In this document: piece by piece, positions 1 through 8,576 of the stretch
How positions within the stretch are numbered: position 1 is the stretch's first letter
Layout: the number at the start of each line of letters is the position of its first letter
Source: a virus
Reading direction: 5' to 3' (one strand)
DNA: 38,488 nt
Virus record (IMG/VR): IMGVR_UViG_3300013114_000294
Span: 1-38,488 of that record
Translations under genes and position numbers: made by a program
The notes under the pieces: model-generated
The model's input: the letters and a program-made list of their open reading frames with translations, nothing else
Databases searched by the model: none
What the model was told of the DNA's origin: nothing

Positions 1-119
1 AAAAGATTGTAGATACAAGACCAACAATACCAAATCAAAATGGAAACTAAATTTAAAATACCTACCATAAAACAGAAGAAAGACAAACACTTTGTCATTA
101 AGAAAGTAGAAGGTCAAAA
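1..119. repeat. Terminal direct repeat, left copy
   Basis: These 119 bases are identical to 38370-38488. They hold the last codons of the portal gene (stop at 48-50) and the first 80 bases of the prohead protease gene. Because coding sequence runs uninterrupted through the joined ends, the repeat is best read as the overlap of a circular contig, giving a unique genome of 38,369 bp. Exactly 119 bp is also a typical assembler k-mer length, so a biological terminal repeat is less likely. Confidence 0.95.
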
Positions 120-933
120 GTCTGTTAAGCAAACCGATTCAGAAAACAGAATTGTGAAGTTTATTGCAAACACTTATTTCTTCATTGATTCTGATTTTGA
201 CATGTTAATTCCTAAATGTGCAGCAAAATCAATTGCAGACCGTGGACCTAAATCAGATGCAACAGCAAAAATCAAGCATCAGTCAGACCACGTGTTGAAC
301 ACAAAAAATGTTGTTGGAAGGTTCACTGTATTAGATGAAAGAAACATTGATGGAAAAGAAGTGATGTATTGTGAATCATTCATTCCTGAAACTACAAAAG
401 GAAATGATGACCTTGTTAACTACAAAGAAGATATTTATGACAATCATTCAATTGGCTTCAGATATAAGTCATTGATTTGGGCAAGTCCTGACAGTGAAAA
501 TGAATTGTCTGTTGCTGCTTGGAATGAGTATTTCCCTAAAGCATTAAACCCTGAAAAGGCTGAAGAACATGGTGGTTTTTGGGTAATAAAAGAAATTGAA
601 CTATTTGAAATCAGTGTTGTTTCATACGGTGCAAATTCGTTAACAGCGAACTTGACAGGAAAATCAAAAGATGGAACAAACGAAATCAAACAAAATCTGA
701 TTGCAAGATTAGATGATATAAATGCACAACTTAAATCAAACGTGGAATCTAAGCAGATGCAATCAAACTTAAAAATGCAGATGCTACAGATGAAGCAAAT
801 AATCACCGACTTGAATATTATTGAGCCGTCTGAAAAGGACACTTTTAAAGCAAAGAAGCCGTCTAATATTGACACTAATGATGTGAAGGTCAACAAATTT
901 TTAAAAGTAATTAATCCAGTAAAAAACAATTAA
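40..933 (+). CDS. Prohead (capsid maturation) protease, HK97 family
   Basis: Serine protease of the HK97 prohead type, which trims the capsid protein N-terminus and scaffold during head maturation. A His-rich motif (KHQSDHV, residues 79-85) is followed by a GRF strand, the HSIGF motif (136-140) with the likely nucleophile Ser137, and the ELFEISVVSYGAN segment (187-199) with the likely acidic residue Glu190. The order and spacing match the family's His-Ser-acid arrangement. At 297 aa it is longer than many relatives because of a Lys/Gln-rich helical tail from about residue 215 that could serve as a scaffold or targeting region. The start overlaps the end of portal by 11 bases (seen after closing the circle), and the capsid gene follows 11 bases later, so portal, protease and capsid form one operon. 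Confidence 0.9.
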   Translation: METKFKIPTIKQKKDKHFVIKKVEGQKSVKQTDSENRIVKFIANTYFFIDSDFDMLIPKCAAKSIADRGPKSDATAKIKHQSDHVLNTKNVVGRFTVLDERNIDGKEVMYCESFIPETTKGNDDLVNYKEDIYDNHSIGFRYKSLIWASPDSENELSVAAWNEYFPKALNPEKAEEHGGFWVIKEIELFEISVVSYGANSLTANLTGKSKDGTNEIKQNLIARLDDINAQLKSNVESKQMQSNLKMQMLQMKQIITDLNIIEPSEKDTFKAKKPSNIDTNDVKVNKFLKVINPVKNN

Positions 934-944
934 ATTTTATCAAA

Positions 945-2438
945 ATGAAAAACTTAAATTTATTAAAAACATTAATGGTTTTCGGTTTAGTGTTGTTCGG
1001 TGGAACAATGTTTGCTGAATCATTTAATGAAATCGGTAACGGAATAGCATCACTTTTCGACCTTAATGGTTCAATTGCAGATGTTTTTTCAAATGGAATA
1101 CACATTGGCGGTGCTGCTTTAGCAAGTGGACCTGCTTTATTAACAATCAAAGGTGATGTTTTCGAAATCAAATCACCTGAAGAACTTGCGAAGTTGAATG
1201 AAACTGAACAAGAAAAATACATGGCTGAATTATTCGAAGCACAAACAAACACAATTTTAAAACTTCAAGAAGAACTTGAAAAGAATGGTGCAAAAGGTGG
1301 TGACAATGAAAAAGCAATTTCAGAATTAAGAAATGAAGCATATAAGTCTATGGAAAGAATTATGAAGGCTCAAGGTGCTGAAATCGAAAAACTGAAAATG
1401 GGTAACATAGAAATGCCACAGACAGCAGGTGTTCAAATATCTAAATGGTTAAGTGATAACCACGAAGAATTGAAATCTATTGCACAAAAAGGTTCAGGTA
1501 TTATGGAATTAACTATAAAAGCACCTGAAAGTTTAACAACAGGTTCTGCAACAAACCCTGATGGAATTCCTGAATTAATTGGAACACAGGTTGCACCTGC
1601 AGGAAATGTGAACTTAATGCCTTCTATTGTTGAACCATTAGTGACAACAATTGCAACTTCTTTGGCTGCTTATGCATACACTGAAACTGTACCAAAAGAC
1701 GGTGATTATGAATTTATTGCAGAAGGAACAATCAAGCCACAAATTGATTTCAAAATCGAAACTAGATATGCTGAACCTGTAAAGGCTGCTGCTTATGAAG
1801 TTTTAACAACTGAATCAGTTCAAGACATCAGAGGTATGCAATCAATAGCAAATGACTTTTTAAGAAAGAAACATGCATTGAAAAAGCAAAATGGAATCTT
1901 GTTTGGTGACGGTGTTTCTCCAAATCCAACAGGTGCAACAGTTTATGGACGTGCATTTGTTGCAGGTTCTATGGCTGCACAAGTTTCAGACCCAAACATT
2001 ATGGACGTAATTAATGCCTGTATAACTGATATTTACACAACACACAACTATCAAGATGAAACGCCTTACAAAGCGAATCTTGCAATGTTGAACCCTGTTG
2101 ATTTCTTCTTGCAGTTTGTTTCTGCTAAAGATGCAGATGGAAAACCTTTATTTCCAACAGCAAGTTTATTCAATAGAGTTGTGATAGGTGGTGTTACAAT
2201 CATACCTTTTGAAGACATACCTGCAGGAAAAGTGTTTGTTGCTGATTTAAGCAAGTACAACATTACAAACTACATTGATTACACTGTTAAGATTGGATGG
2301 ATTAACGACCAATTAATCACAAACCAATTCACAATGGTTGGTGAAAGTAGATTTCACGCATTTGTTAAAAAATTAGATGAACAAGCATTCATTTATGATG
2401 ACATTGCAACTGTATCTGCAGCTATCTTAAAGCCTTAA
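945..2438 (+). CDS. Major capsid protein, HK97 fold
   Basis: 497-aa capsid protein. Residues about 75-150 are an acidic, coiled-coil-like delta (scaffold) domain that the preceding protease probably removes. From about residue 185 the sequence looks like an HK97-fold coat: a Thr/Gly-rich N-arm (about 188-205), then a mixed alpha/beta body with the YAEPVKAAAYEVLTTE segment typical of the spine-helix region. Oddly, residues 1-24 form a textbook signal-peptide-like stretch (KNL, hydrophobic core LMVFGLVLFGG, then FAES). The start is supported by the leader TTTTATCAAAATG, which resembles the one at 30723. A terminator hairpin follows 20 bases after the stop. Assignment rests on position after the protease, length and fold pattern. 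Confidence 0.88.
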   Translation: MKNLNLLKTLMVFGLVLFGGTMFAESFNEIGNGIASLFDLNGSIADVFSNGIHIGGAALASGPALLTIKGDVFEIKSPEELAKLNETEQEKYMAELFEAQTNTILKLQEELEKNGAKGGDNEKAISELRNEAYKSMERIMKAQGAEIEKLKMGNIEMPQTAGVQISKWLSDNHEELKSIAQKGSGIMELTIKAPESLTTGSATNPDGIPELIGTQVAPAGNVNLMPSIVEPLVTTIATSLAAYAYTETVPKDGDYEFIAEGTIKPQIDFKIETRYAEPVKAAAYEVLTTESVQDIRGMQSIANDFLRKKHALKKQNGILFGDGVSPNPTGATVYGRAFVAGSMAAQVSDPNIMDVINACITDIYTTHNYQDETPYKANLAMLNPVDFFLQFVSAKDADGKPLFPTASLFNRVVIGGVTIIPFEDIPAGKVFVADLSKYNITNYIDYTVKIGWINDQLITNQFTMVGESRFHAFVKKLDEQAFIYDDIATVSAAILKP

Positions 2439-2457
2439 TATAGTTTAACCTCTATGA

Positions 2458-2483
2458 CCCTGCATTGAAAAATGCGGGGTTTT
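2458..2483 (+). terminator. Intrinsic terminator after the capsid gene
   Basis: CCCTGCATT pairs with AATGCGGGG (9 bp, one G-U) around a GAAA tetraloop, followed by TTTT. Its place directly behind the major capsid gene suggests partial termination that keeps capsid mRNA abundant relative to downstream genes. Confidence 0.8.
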
Positions 2484-2520
2484 GGTGGTAAAAGACGTTA
2501 ATAACCAATAACACAACATT

Positions 2521-3033
2521 ATGTATATTTATTTAAAACTAACAGAAGACCACAAGTCAGGTAAATTTTTCAAAGATGATATTTTAAAACTTCCTAAAGC
2601 TGCAAAAGATGCTTGGATGGCAACAGGAATAGTTGAAGAATCAACAAAGAAAGAATTTGACAAGTGGAATGCTGACAAGCAAAAAGACATTCAATCAAAA
2701 GCAAAGGAAGCAGCAAAAGCACACTTTGAAAAAGTTGAAGCAATGAATGAAAAATCTAAACAAGCAAAGCAAGAAAATAAAGAGAAACTTGAAAACAGTC
2801 AAGTTCAGGAAGGTAAAGAAGTAAAAGAAGATGATTTGGGAAACGAATCAAGCACCAATTCAGACAATGGTGGAAATGGTGCGTCAGAAGATTTATTGTT
2901 CCATACATTGACTAAAGAAGACATTGAAGAAAATTCTGAATTAACAGAAGGATTCAATGCAGGTGATGAAATCGAAGTTGATGAACAAGGAACTTGGTTG
3001 CTTGGTGAAGATGAAAAACTAATAAAGAAGTAA
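2521..3033 (+). CDS. Small acidic head-region protein of unknown function
   Basis: 170 aa. The N-terminal 40 residues (KLTEDHKSGKFFKDDI, then a segment ending in GIVEES) look like the small beta/alpha domain often found in short phage proteins encoded right after the capsid gene. Residues 45-85 are a Lys/Glu/Ala helix, 85-120 a low-complexity linker rich in Asn, Ser, Gly and Glu, and the C-terminus a second small acidic domain ending in KLIKK. It is bracketed by two terminators (2458-2483 and 3045-3070) and so forms its own transcriptional segment. A head-decoration or head-completion role is inferred from position only; I do not recognise a named family. Confidence 0.7.
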   Translation: MYIYLKLTEDHKSGKFFKDDILKLPKAAKDAWMATGIVEESTKKEFDKWNADKQKDIQSKAKEAAKAHFEKVEAMNEKSKQAKQENKEKLENSQVQEGKEVKEDDLGNESSTNSDNGGNGASEDLLFHTLTKEDIEENSELTEGFNAGDEIEVDEQGTWLLGEDEKLIKK

Positions 3034-3044
3034 AAACAACACAA

Positions 3045-3070
3045 CCCCATCATTAGTTTGGTGGGGTTTT
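3045..3070 (+). terminator. Intrinsic terminator between head genes
   Basis: CCCCATCA pairs with TGGTGGGG (8 bp, one T-G) around the loop TTAGTT, followed by TTTT. Lies between the genes ending at 3033 and starting at 3084. Confidence 0.8.
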
Positions 3071-3083
3071 AATACTAAAACAA

Positions 3084-3602
3084 ATGTCATTATACATTGC
3101 AGAATCAGATTTACAAGGACAGACCAAGGTTGCTAAAGACATCTACACTAAAAGTGAGGTTCAGAAGTACTTGGACAAGTTTGAAGTGCAATACCTTCAA
3201 GACCTTCTTGGTTGTGAATTATATGATGAATTTGCAACTGATTTTGCAATCTTAGGAAATGAACCAACAGACCCAAAGTTTGTTGCCATTTGGAATGCAT
3301 TCTGTAAAGATGGAAATTGTGGTGACATTAAAAGAAGTCAAGGAATGAAAGAAATGCTTGGTCTTTTCATTTACTTTGAATACCTACGTGACCAATTCGC
3401 AAAGAACAACATTGGTGGAATGCAGAAAAATGAACAAGCAAATTCAACAGCACTAGATTCACAAGGAACAAATGTTTATACAAATTACAATGAAGCCTTG
3501 GAAACATACTGTTCAATACAGTGGTACATTACCACAAACCCTGACAACTATGATTATGACAATTATAATGGTCAATATCAAGAAATTATATCAATGTTTT
3601 AA
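3084..3602 (+). CDS. Putative head-tail connector protein
   Basis: 172 aa, mostly helical. The opening (YIAESDLQGQTKVAKDIY, a helix, then YLQDLLGCELYDEF) followed by GLFIYFEYLRDQ and a Tyr/Asn/Asp-rich tail is the layout of small adaptor/connector proteins encoded after the capsid gene in Bacteroidetes siphophages (the DUF6712-like or gp6-like type). Such proteins form a ring under the portal and join head to tail. Position in the head module, length and helical content fit; no catalytic residues are expected. Family assignment is from memory of pattern, so confidence is moderate. Confidence 0.6.
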   Translation: MSLYIAESDLQGQTKVAKDIYTKSEVQKYLDKFEVQYLQDLLGCELYDEFATDFAILGNEPTDPKFVAIWNAFCKDGNCGDIKRSQGMKEMLGLFIYFEYLRDQFAKNNIGGMQKNEQANSTALDSQGTNVYTNYNEALETYCSIQWYITTNPDNYDYDNYNGQYQEIISMF

Positions 3603-3612
3603 AAGATAAATT

Positions 3613-3948
3613 ATGAGTGCTAATATAGAAATAAACTTCAATTTTGGTGATGGAACAACACATGATGCTTCTGTTTCTGAAATTTCTGAACCACAATTAA
3701 TTTGTCACGATTACACTTGGTTATTAGTGCCAAAGTCAAGTGGACTTGATGCATCACCAACCTATTCATTTGAAGTAAGTGATGACAATATCAATTGGCA
3801 AGAATTCCAACCTGAAACAAAAGATGCTGCAATTGACCAACCATTTCAGAAATCTGATTTAGCAGGTTTATATTTTAGAATTAATTACAATGCACAAACC
3901 AACACAACAGGAACAGTTGCATTCACACTAACAGGAAAAAAGAACTAA
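3613..3948 (+). CDS. Small beta-rich virion protein, unknown
   Basis: 111 aa with no membrane segment or signal. The sequence alternates hydrophobic and polar residues and has the layout of one Ig-like or jelly-roll beta domain: TYSFEVSDDNINWQEF in the middle and TGTVAFTLTGKKN at the end. It lies one base before the fibre-like gene at 3950, so the two are probably translationally coupled. A capsid decoration or fibre-anchoring role is inferred from position and predicted fold; I do not recognise the family. Confidence 0.6.
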   Translation: MSANIEINFNFGDGTTHDASVSEISEPQLICHDYTWLLVPKSSGLDASPTYSFEVSDDNINWQEFQPETKDAAIDQPFQKSDLAGLYFRINYNAQTNTTGTVAFTLTGKKN

Positions 3949-3949
3949 G

Positions 3950-5485
3950 ATGCCAAATTTACCTGTCATAGACTTAGATGCAACAGGCGGTGGAAACTCT
4001 CAAGGGTCTTCCTATGTTGGAACATTTCTGAATTATTCAGATTTAGTTGCAAACTTTCCGACTGCAAATTTTGGTGACTTCGCAGTTGTTGAAAACAGTC
4101 AGGGTACTGCGTGGCTTCCTTGGACTGTTGGTGGTACTTATTACCCTGAAGGCACATATTATTGGGATGGCACAGAATGGATTTCTAATGTTGAAGACAT
4201 TGCAGAAGAACTTCAAAACATAATTGACAATGCAAACACACAGGGTCTTCCTGATGTTCTTGCCATAGAAAACAGAACAATTGGAAATGATGTTGTATTC
4301 TCAAACAATGACAGGTCTGTTGCAGAAAACGGTGGTAGCTTTCTCGATTTAAGAAGTGGACCAAACTATGCTTTTGACGGTGTTGAAGTTGGCGGTTCTG
4401 TTGCAGGTTTTACATACAATTTTGCAGGTGACTTGACTTTTGCTTTTTCAATAGGAACAGAAGTTCGTGTCAGAAACACACAGAATGGTTCAAACGATGG
4501 TGTTCACACATTAACTGTTGCAACATTTGATGGTGTTAATACAAGAATTCAATGGTCAGGAATTGTCACTGAATTGTCTTCACCTTATGGAAGTCTGATA
4601 ATACCTACAGACGGTTATTCTACACTTGGACAAGATGAATATAAGTTTGAAATACAAGATTTAGGTGGTGGTTTTACAATAACAACAATGTTAAACAAAC
4701 AAAGTGAAGATGCATTCACTGAATTTTATTCTTTCTTTGGGTATCAATATATTTGGGCATTTAACACAGAAGATGTTGACCCATTAAAACACAGGCGTGG
4801 TGGTTTCACAGTTCACAACACATTGGGTTCAAGTGGTGCTGTCACACTTGGTGATGTTGATTCACCTGTCACATCAATGGGTGTCAACAGGGTTACTTTT
4901 GCAATAGATTCAAAAAACATTGGTGTTGGTGGTGCGAAATATATTTTTGCTAAGACAGATGAAGCATTCTATTCAAGAAGGTTCATCATTAACCATGAAG
5001 GTGTTGGAGTTGATGGACACACTTCTGAAACTGTCATTGATTGTGTAAAACCTACAGCCGACAGAACTTGGTTAATACCTGACAAGTCAGATACATTTGC
5101 AGGGTTAAAAGATATTAGTGCAAGTAAAGGAAATTTCATTAAAGGTATTCTTGATGTAGCAACACTTACTGCTACTGTTGATGATTGGTCTCCTGCTGGA
5201 TTCGATGCAGATACGGATTTAATTCGTGTAGATGTTAATGCAAACAACAGACAAATAACGGGTATTATTGCACCTGCTGTTGGTGTTAATAGAATTTTAG
5301 GTGTTAATAACACAAATGGTGCTTCATTCGATATAAGATTTATGCACAATAATGGTTCAAGTTTAGCACAAAACAGATTCCTTTTGAGAGATAATGGTAA
5401 TAAAGCAATTAAGCCAAATGAAACAGCTTGGTTTTGGTACGACCATAGTGTTCAAAGATGGAAACCTTTTAATAGAGTAGGATAA
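3950..5485 (+). CDS. Fibre-like virion protein (head fibre or receptor-binding fibre)
   Basis: 511 aa. Residues about 20-80 hold a small beta domain of the kind seen at the N-terminus of phage fibres (YVGTFLNYSDL, GDFAVVENSQGTAWLPW, TYYWDGTEWIS), followed by a helix (VEDIAEELQNIIDN) and long beta-rich repeats of low charge. The C-terminus ends with NETAWFWYDHSVQRWKPF, a knob-like tip common in Bacteroidetes phage fibres. It starts one base after the preceding stop (TAAGATG) and its stop overlaps the next start. Because it lies in the head module it may be a head fibre rather than a tail fibre. By eye the last third (from about 5140) uses different codons, suggesting an exchanged tip domain. 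Confidence 0.65.
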   Translation: MPNLPVIDLDATGGGNSQGSSYVGTFLNYSDLVANFPTANFGDFAVVENSQGTAWLPWTVGGTYYPEGTYYWDGTEWISNVEDIAEELQNIIDNANTQGLPDVLAIENRTIGNDVVFSNNDRSVAENGGSFLDLRSGPNYAFDGVEVGGSVAGFTYNFAGDLTFAFSIGTEVRVRNTQNGSNDGVHTLTVATFDGVNTRIQWSGIVTELSSPYGSLIIPTDGYSTLGQDEYKFEIQDLGGGFTITTMLNKQSEDAFTEFYSFFGYQYIWAFNTEDVDPLKHRRGGFTVHNTLGSSGAVTLGDVDSPVTSMGVNRVTFAIDSKNIGVGGAKYIFAKTDEAFYSRRFIINHEGVGVDGHTSETVIDCVKPTADRTWLIPDKSDTFAGLKDISASKGNFIKGILDVATLTATVDDWSPAGFDADTDLIRVDVNANNRQITGIIAPAVGVNRILGVNNTNGASFDIRFMHNNGSSLAQNRFLLRDNGNKAIKPNETAWFWYDHSVQRWKPFNRVG

Positions 5486-5877
5486 TGGCAAGAAAATTTT
5501 ACAAAGAAGATAACGAGTCAATACCTGCAATAGTTTATGAATTATCGCAACCTGTTGATTACACAGAGATAACAGATTCGGAAGAATTAAAAAGACTTTA
5601 TATTGGATTATACAAGCAAAGAGAAATAGACGGTTTAAATTATTTCGATGATTTTAGAGCAAGTATAATGATGGATATAATTGCAGGAACTTATACAGAA
5701 ACAGAGGTTTTTAATTTAGAAACTCATATTAAAAACTTGCAAGATGAGGTGATTTTAGGTAATTGGCTGACTGCACAAAACACAAATAACAATTTAGCTT
5801 TAAGTGGTATTTATGACCAAGCAATGAAAGACGAAATACAAACATACATAGATGACTATGTTCAAAATAATTATTAA
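5485..5877 (+). CDS. Fibre-associated small protein, unknown
   Basis: 130 aa, acidic and mainly helical, with no signal or membrane segment. The start overlaps the stop of the fibre-like gene by one base (TAATG), so the two are translationally coupled. A small protein tied this closely to a fibre gene is often a fibre assembly chaperone or a second fibre subunit, but nothing in the sequence proves that here. Its codon use resembles that of the fibre C-terminus, consistent with the two having arrived together. Confidence 0.6.
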   Translation: MARKFYKEDNESIPAIVYELSQPVDYTEITDSEELKRLYIGLYKQREIDGLNYFDDFRASIMMDIIAGTYTETEVFNLETHIKNLQDEVILGNWLTAQNTNNNLALSGIYDQAMKDEIQTYIDDYVQNNY

Positions 5878-5878
5878 G

Positions 5879-6058
5879 ATGACAAGCAAGATGCTAGACA
5901 CAGGAAAAGTTTTAATTGTGACAGCAAGTGCAATCACAATTGGTGAAATTGAAATTTCCATTGAAATCATAAAGAATTCATTAACAATTGCATCAATTAT
6001 TTTGGCAATGTCTTACACTGTATGGAAATGGGTACGTGATATAAAAAAAGGAAAATGA
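5879..6058 (+). CDS. Small membrane protein, holin candidate
   Basis: 59 aa counted from the ATG at 5879, chosen because it follows the preceding stop in the TAAGATG arrangement used repeatedly in this genome; an in-frame ATG at 5852 would overlap the upstream gene. Two hydrophobic stretches (VLIVTASAITIG, about 9-20, and LTIASIILAMSYTVWKW, about 35-51) are separated by a short acidic segment, and the tail is Lys/Arg-rich (RDIKKGK). This is the shape of small phage holins with a positively charged cytoplasmic end. It overlaps the next gene, also membrane-anchored, in an ATGA junction. Holin function is inferred from topology and size. Confidence 0.55.
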   Translation: MTSKMLDTGKVLIVTASAITIGEIEISIEIIKNSLTIASIILAMSYTVWKWVRDIKKGK

Positions 6059-6471
6059 AAAAATTAACAGAAATACTAAAATTAATCAGTTCGATTGTTG
6101 CTGTTCTTGCAATAGTAATGGCAATTTCAAAACCTCACATTGAAGAATTCATTGATGAAAGAATTGAACAGCAAGTGATTTCACCTGTTGTTCTAGGAAA
6201 AGCAATGAACAGTCCTTTTATGTTAGATTATAAACAGGACCAAAAGAGAGAGTGGGAACAAATCGAATTGAATAAAGAAGATAGCAAATTAAAATTCAGC
6301 TACAGTCTTGTTAATAAAACAGGAATGAACAAAGATGCTATGTCAGACACCCTTGCAAGTATGATAAAACAACACTGCTTAAATAGAAGATATGTGACAG
6401 AAGAAGAATGCATCAAGAACACTAAAAAATATTGCAAAGCACGTGAAAGACACACAATGTTAAGAAACTAA
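6055..6471 (+). CDS. N-terminally membrane-anchored protein, possible lysis accessory
   Basis: 138 aa. One hydrophobic segment (residues about 8-26, LKLISSIVAVLAIVMAIS) precedes a long charged helical domain with two Cys pairs near the end. The start shares ATGA with the stop of the holin candidate. A type II inner-membrane anchor with a soluble helical domain after a holin-like gene would suit an inner-membrane spanin or a holin regulator, but the sequence does not distinguish these. I do not recognise a named family. Confidence 0.55.
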   Translation: MKKLTEILKLISSIVAVLAIVMAISKPHIEEFIDERIEQQVISPVVLGKAMNSPFMLDYKQDQKREWEQIELNKEDSKLKFSYSLVNKTGMNKDAMSDTLASMIKQHCLNRRYVTEEECIKNTKKYCKARERHTMLRN

Positions 6472-6472
6472 A

Positions 6473-6904
6473 ATGCTAGATGTTAACCTACATACAATTA
6501 AAAGTGAATTAAGCGTTGGATTGATACGTTTGAATATTGTCTATCCAATGACAAAGAAAAGTCATTTCAGGCTATTAAATAACCTTTCTGTGACACTTTC
6601 TAATGATTCAACTATAATCATTCCAAAAGACTTTGAATTTGATGGTAGTTCAGCACCAAGATTCTTATGGTGGTTATTCCCTTCTTATGGTGATTTTTTC
6701 TTTGCAGCCTTGGTTCACGATTGGTTGTATCAAAACAAATACATGTCAGAAGACCTTGGTGACAAATATGCACAAAAGTTTGCAGACAAAGAAATGTTGA
6801 TTTGGTCCAATAGAATCAATGACAGACATTTTGGAAAGATGGTTGACAATTATTGCAGATATTATTCAGTTAGAATATTTGGAAAAAAAGTTTATAAAAA
6901 ATGA
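6473..6904 (+). CDS. DUF1353 family protein
   Basis: 143 aa. The segment FDGSSAPRFLWWLFPSYGDF followed by FAALVHDWLYQ (residues about 59-90) is the hallmark of DUF1353, a small family found mainly in phages and prophages, often near lysis or tail genes. The conserved Asp, Ser, His and Asp residues of these motifs suggest an enzymatic or metal site, but no reaction is established. The start follows the previous stop by one base, and its stop shares ATGA with the tail gene at 6901. Confidence 0.8.
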   Translation: MLDVNLHTIKSELSVGLIRLNIVYPMTKKSHFRLLNNLSVTLSNDSTIIIPKDFEFDGSSAPRFLWWLFPSYGDFFFAALVHDWLYQNKYMSEDLGDKYAQKFADKEMLIWSNRINDRHFGKMVDNYCRYYSVRIFGKKVYKK

Positions 6905-7605
6905 ATCAGTTAACAGTTGACATATTTCGTGACATAGTTTCTTCAATGACTGCAGATGTAGTTGTGACAGATGTTGTCAACAATGGTGATGGAACATTCA
7001 CACTTTCTTCTGATTGCACTTGGTGGATTCGTCCTGAAGAAACACATTCAATCGGTGGAAATGATTATATCATCACAGACTTCTTAATCAACCAATGGAT
7101 TAAAGTGAAGCCTGATGGACATGCAGTTGTTCCAACTCCAACAACAATTGTACTTGATGCACCTACATACATTCACGGAACACTGAAGATGGCTGCAAAT
7201 GAAGTCAATGCAGAAACTGACAAAACAAAATTATGTCCTTTCATTTACCTGTTTGAAATAATCACAGAACGTGACAACAATGATGAAGAAAGTATGATTG
7301 ACCGTGAAGTTGAACTTCGTTTCTTCTTCCTTAATTCTGTGAATTCAGGTGATTGGTTAACTGAACAGCATTATCAATATTTCGTTGCACCAATGAAACA
7401 AATGGTGAAACTGTTCTATGATAAAATAAGAAATTCAAAATTATTCATTGACAATGCACGTCACGATGACACAACTTTGATAAATGTTTCTGAAAATGGA
7501 ACACAAGAAAAGTCCGTGTTTGATTGTAATTTGTCAGGAATTGAATCAAGAATGTTTGCGGAAATCCGTGAAGATTTGAGTTGTATAAATAAATGTAAAT
7601 GTTAA
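6901..7605 (+). CDS. Putative neck or tail-terminator protein
   Basis: 234 aa, overlapping the upstream stop in an ATGA junction. The first 100 residues are beta-rich (DVVNNGDGTFTLSSDCTWWI, then a strand-turn region). The second half (CPFIYLFEIITERD, EVELRFFFLNSV, APMKQMVKLFYDKIRNSKLF) has the mixed alpha/beta pattern of proteins capping the tail tube. The C-terminus is Cys-rich (CINKCKC). It lies just before the tail-tube candidate at 7623, the usual site of the tail terminator. Function is inferred from order; sequence identity is not decisive. Confidence 0.55.
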   Translation: MNQLTVDIFRDIVSSMTADVVVTDVVNNGDGTFTLSSDCTWWIRPEETHSIGGNDYIITDFLINQWIKVKPDGHAVVPTPTTIVLDAPTYIHGTLKMAANEVNAETDKTKLCPFIYLFEIITERDNNDEESMIDREVELRFFFLNSVNSGDWLTEQHYQYFVAPMKQMVKLFYDKIRNSKLFIDNARHDDTTLINVSENGTQEKSVFDCNLSGIESRMFAEIREDLSCINKCKC

Positions 7606-7622
7606 ATTAAAACCCAAAAATT

Positions 7623-8576
7623 ATGAGTATTGTATGCGATTGCAGTAGTTTAGGAGGAAACACAGGAACACCTACGTGTTACGGAGTTTTTGACGTTACT
7701 GTTAAAGTAGTTTTGGTTAACTACTACAAAGCTGATGGAAGTATAAATGGCATTGATTTGTCAACACTTTCTGCAGGTGGCACAGTATTAAGCCAAACTG
7801 ATTGGGATGCCTTAACGAACAATGTAAGTTCACAAGAAAGGTATTACCCAACCCCAAGTTTAAAAAATGTAGTTGATGAAAGAGCAGAAGACATCACTGA
7901 AGAATTTGAAGACACAACAACTGTTTTCATTCAGGATGGTGCAAGAACTTTCACAGGACTAATTGTTGCAGGTGACCCTATTATGTTAGGAAACTTACAG
8001 CAATGGCGTTGTGTGACTGCAGGTGCTTTCTTCATTGACAAGTCAGGAAACTTAATTGGAAACTGTCAGCGTGAAGGATTCCTTGACCCTGTATTGATTC
8101 AAGATGAATCATTCAGTGCTATGTTTATGAAAGGAACTGACACAACAAAACAGAAAGTTCAAATGAGTTTCACAGTTGACACATTGATGAATGATTCTGA
8201 CCTTGGAATGATTGAAGCTGTTAACATAACTGCAGACCTTAAAGGGTCACGTGGTCTTGTTGATGTAGTTGCAGGAACTCCAAGTGGAATTTCAACAACT
8301 GAATTCACAGTTCAATTAAACACAAAATATGGTGGTAAATTAAATCCAATAGCTGCTGAAGGACTTCAACTTGCAGATTTTGCAATGGCTGAAATCAGTC
8401 CAACACCTGCAACAATTGTGATTTCTTCTGTGACTGAAAGTGCAGTGACACCAGGTCTTTACACTTTCACGTTCCCTGCAGAATCGAGTGGTGATGTCTT
8501 ACAAGTTACGAACACAACGGTTTCACCGTTAACGAAACAGTATGACTTAGCACCGTTCACTGTTACTATTCCGTAA
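7623..8576 (+). CDS. Major tail (tube) protein candidate
   Basis: 317 aa. Beta-rich, without membrane segments, and located two small genes ahead of the tape measure, the standard site of the tail tube gene. Residues about 1-230 form a putative tube domain (DEFSAMFMKGT and KQKVQMSFTVDTLMND region). The last ~80 residues, after a Pro-rich joint (SPTPATIVISSVTESAVTPG), look like an added Ig-like domain, as is common for siphophage tube proteins with surface decorations. The N-terminus is Cys-rich (CDCSSL, TCYG). A small gene overlaps its stop and a strong terminator follows, which fits a highly expressed structural protein. Confidence 0.65.
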   Translation: MSIVCDCSSLGGNTGTPTCYGVFDVTVKVVLVNYYKADGSINGIDLSTLSAGGTVLSQTDWDALTNNVSSQERYYPTPSLKNVVDERAEDITEEFEDTTTVFIQDGARTFTGLIVAGDPIMLGNLQQWRCVTAGAFFIDKSGNLIGNCQREGFLDPVLIQDESFSAMFMKGTDTTKQKVQMSFTVDTLMNDSDLGMIEAVNITADLKGSRGLVDVVAGTPSGISTTEFTVQLNTKYGGKLNPIAAEGLQLADFAMAEISPTPATIVISSVTESAVTPGLYTFTFPAESSGDVLQVTNTTVSPLTKQYDLAPFTVTIP

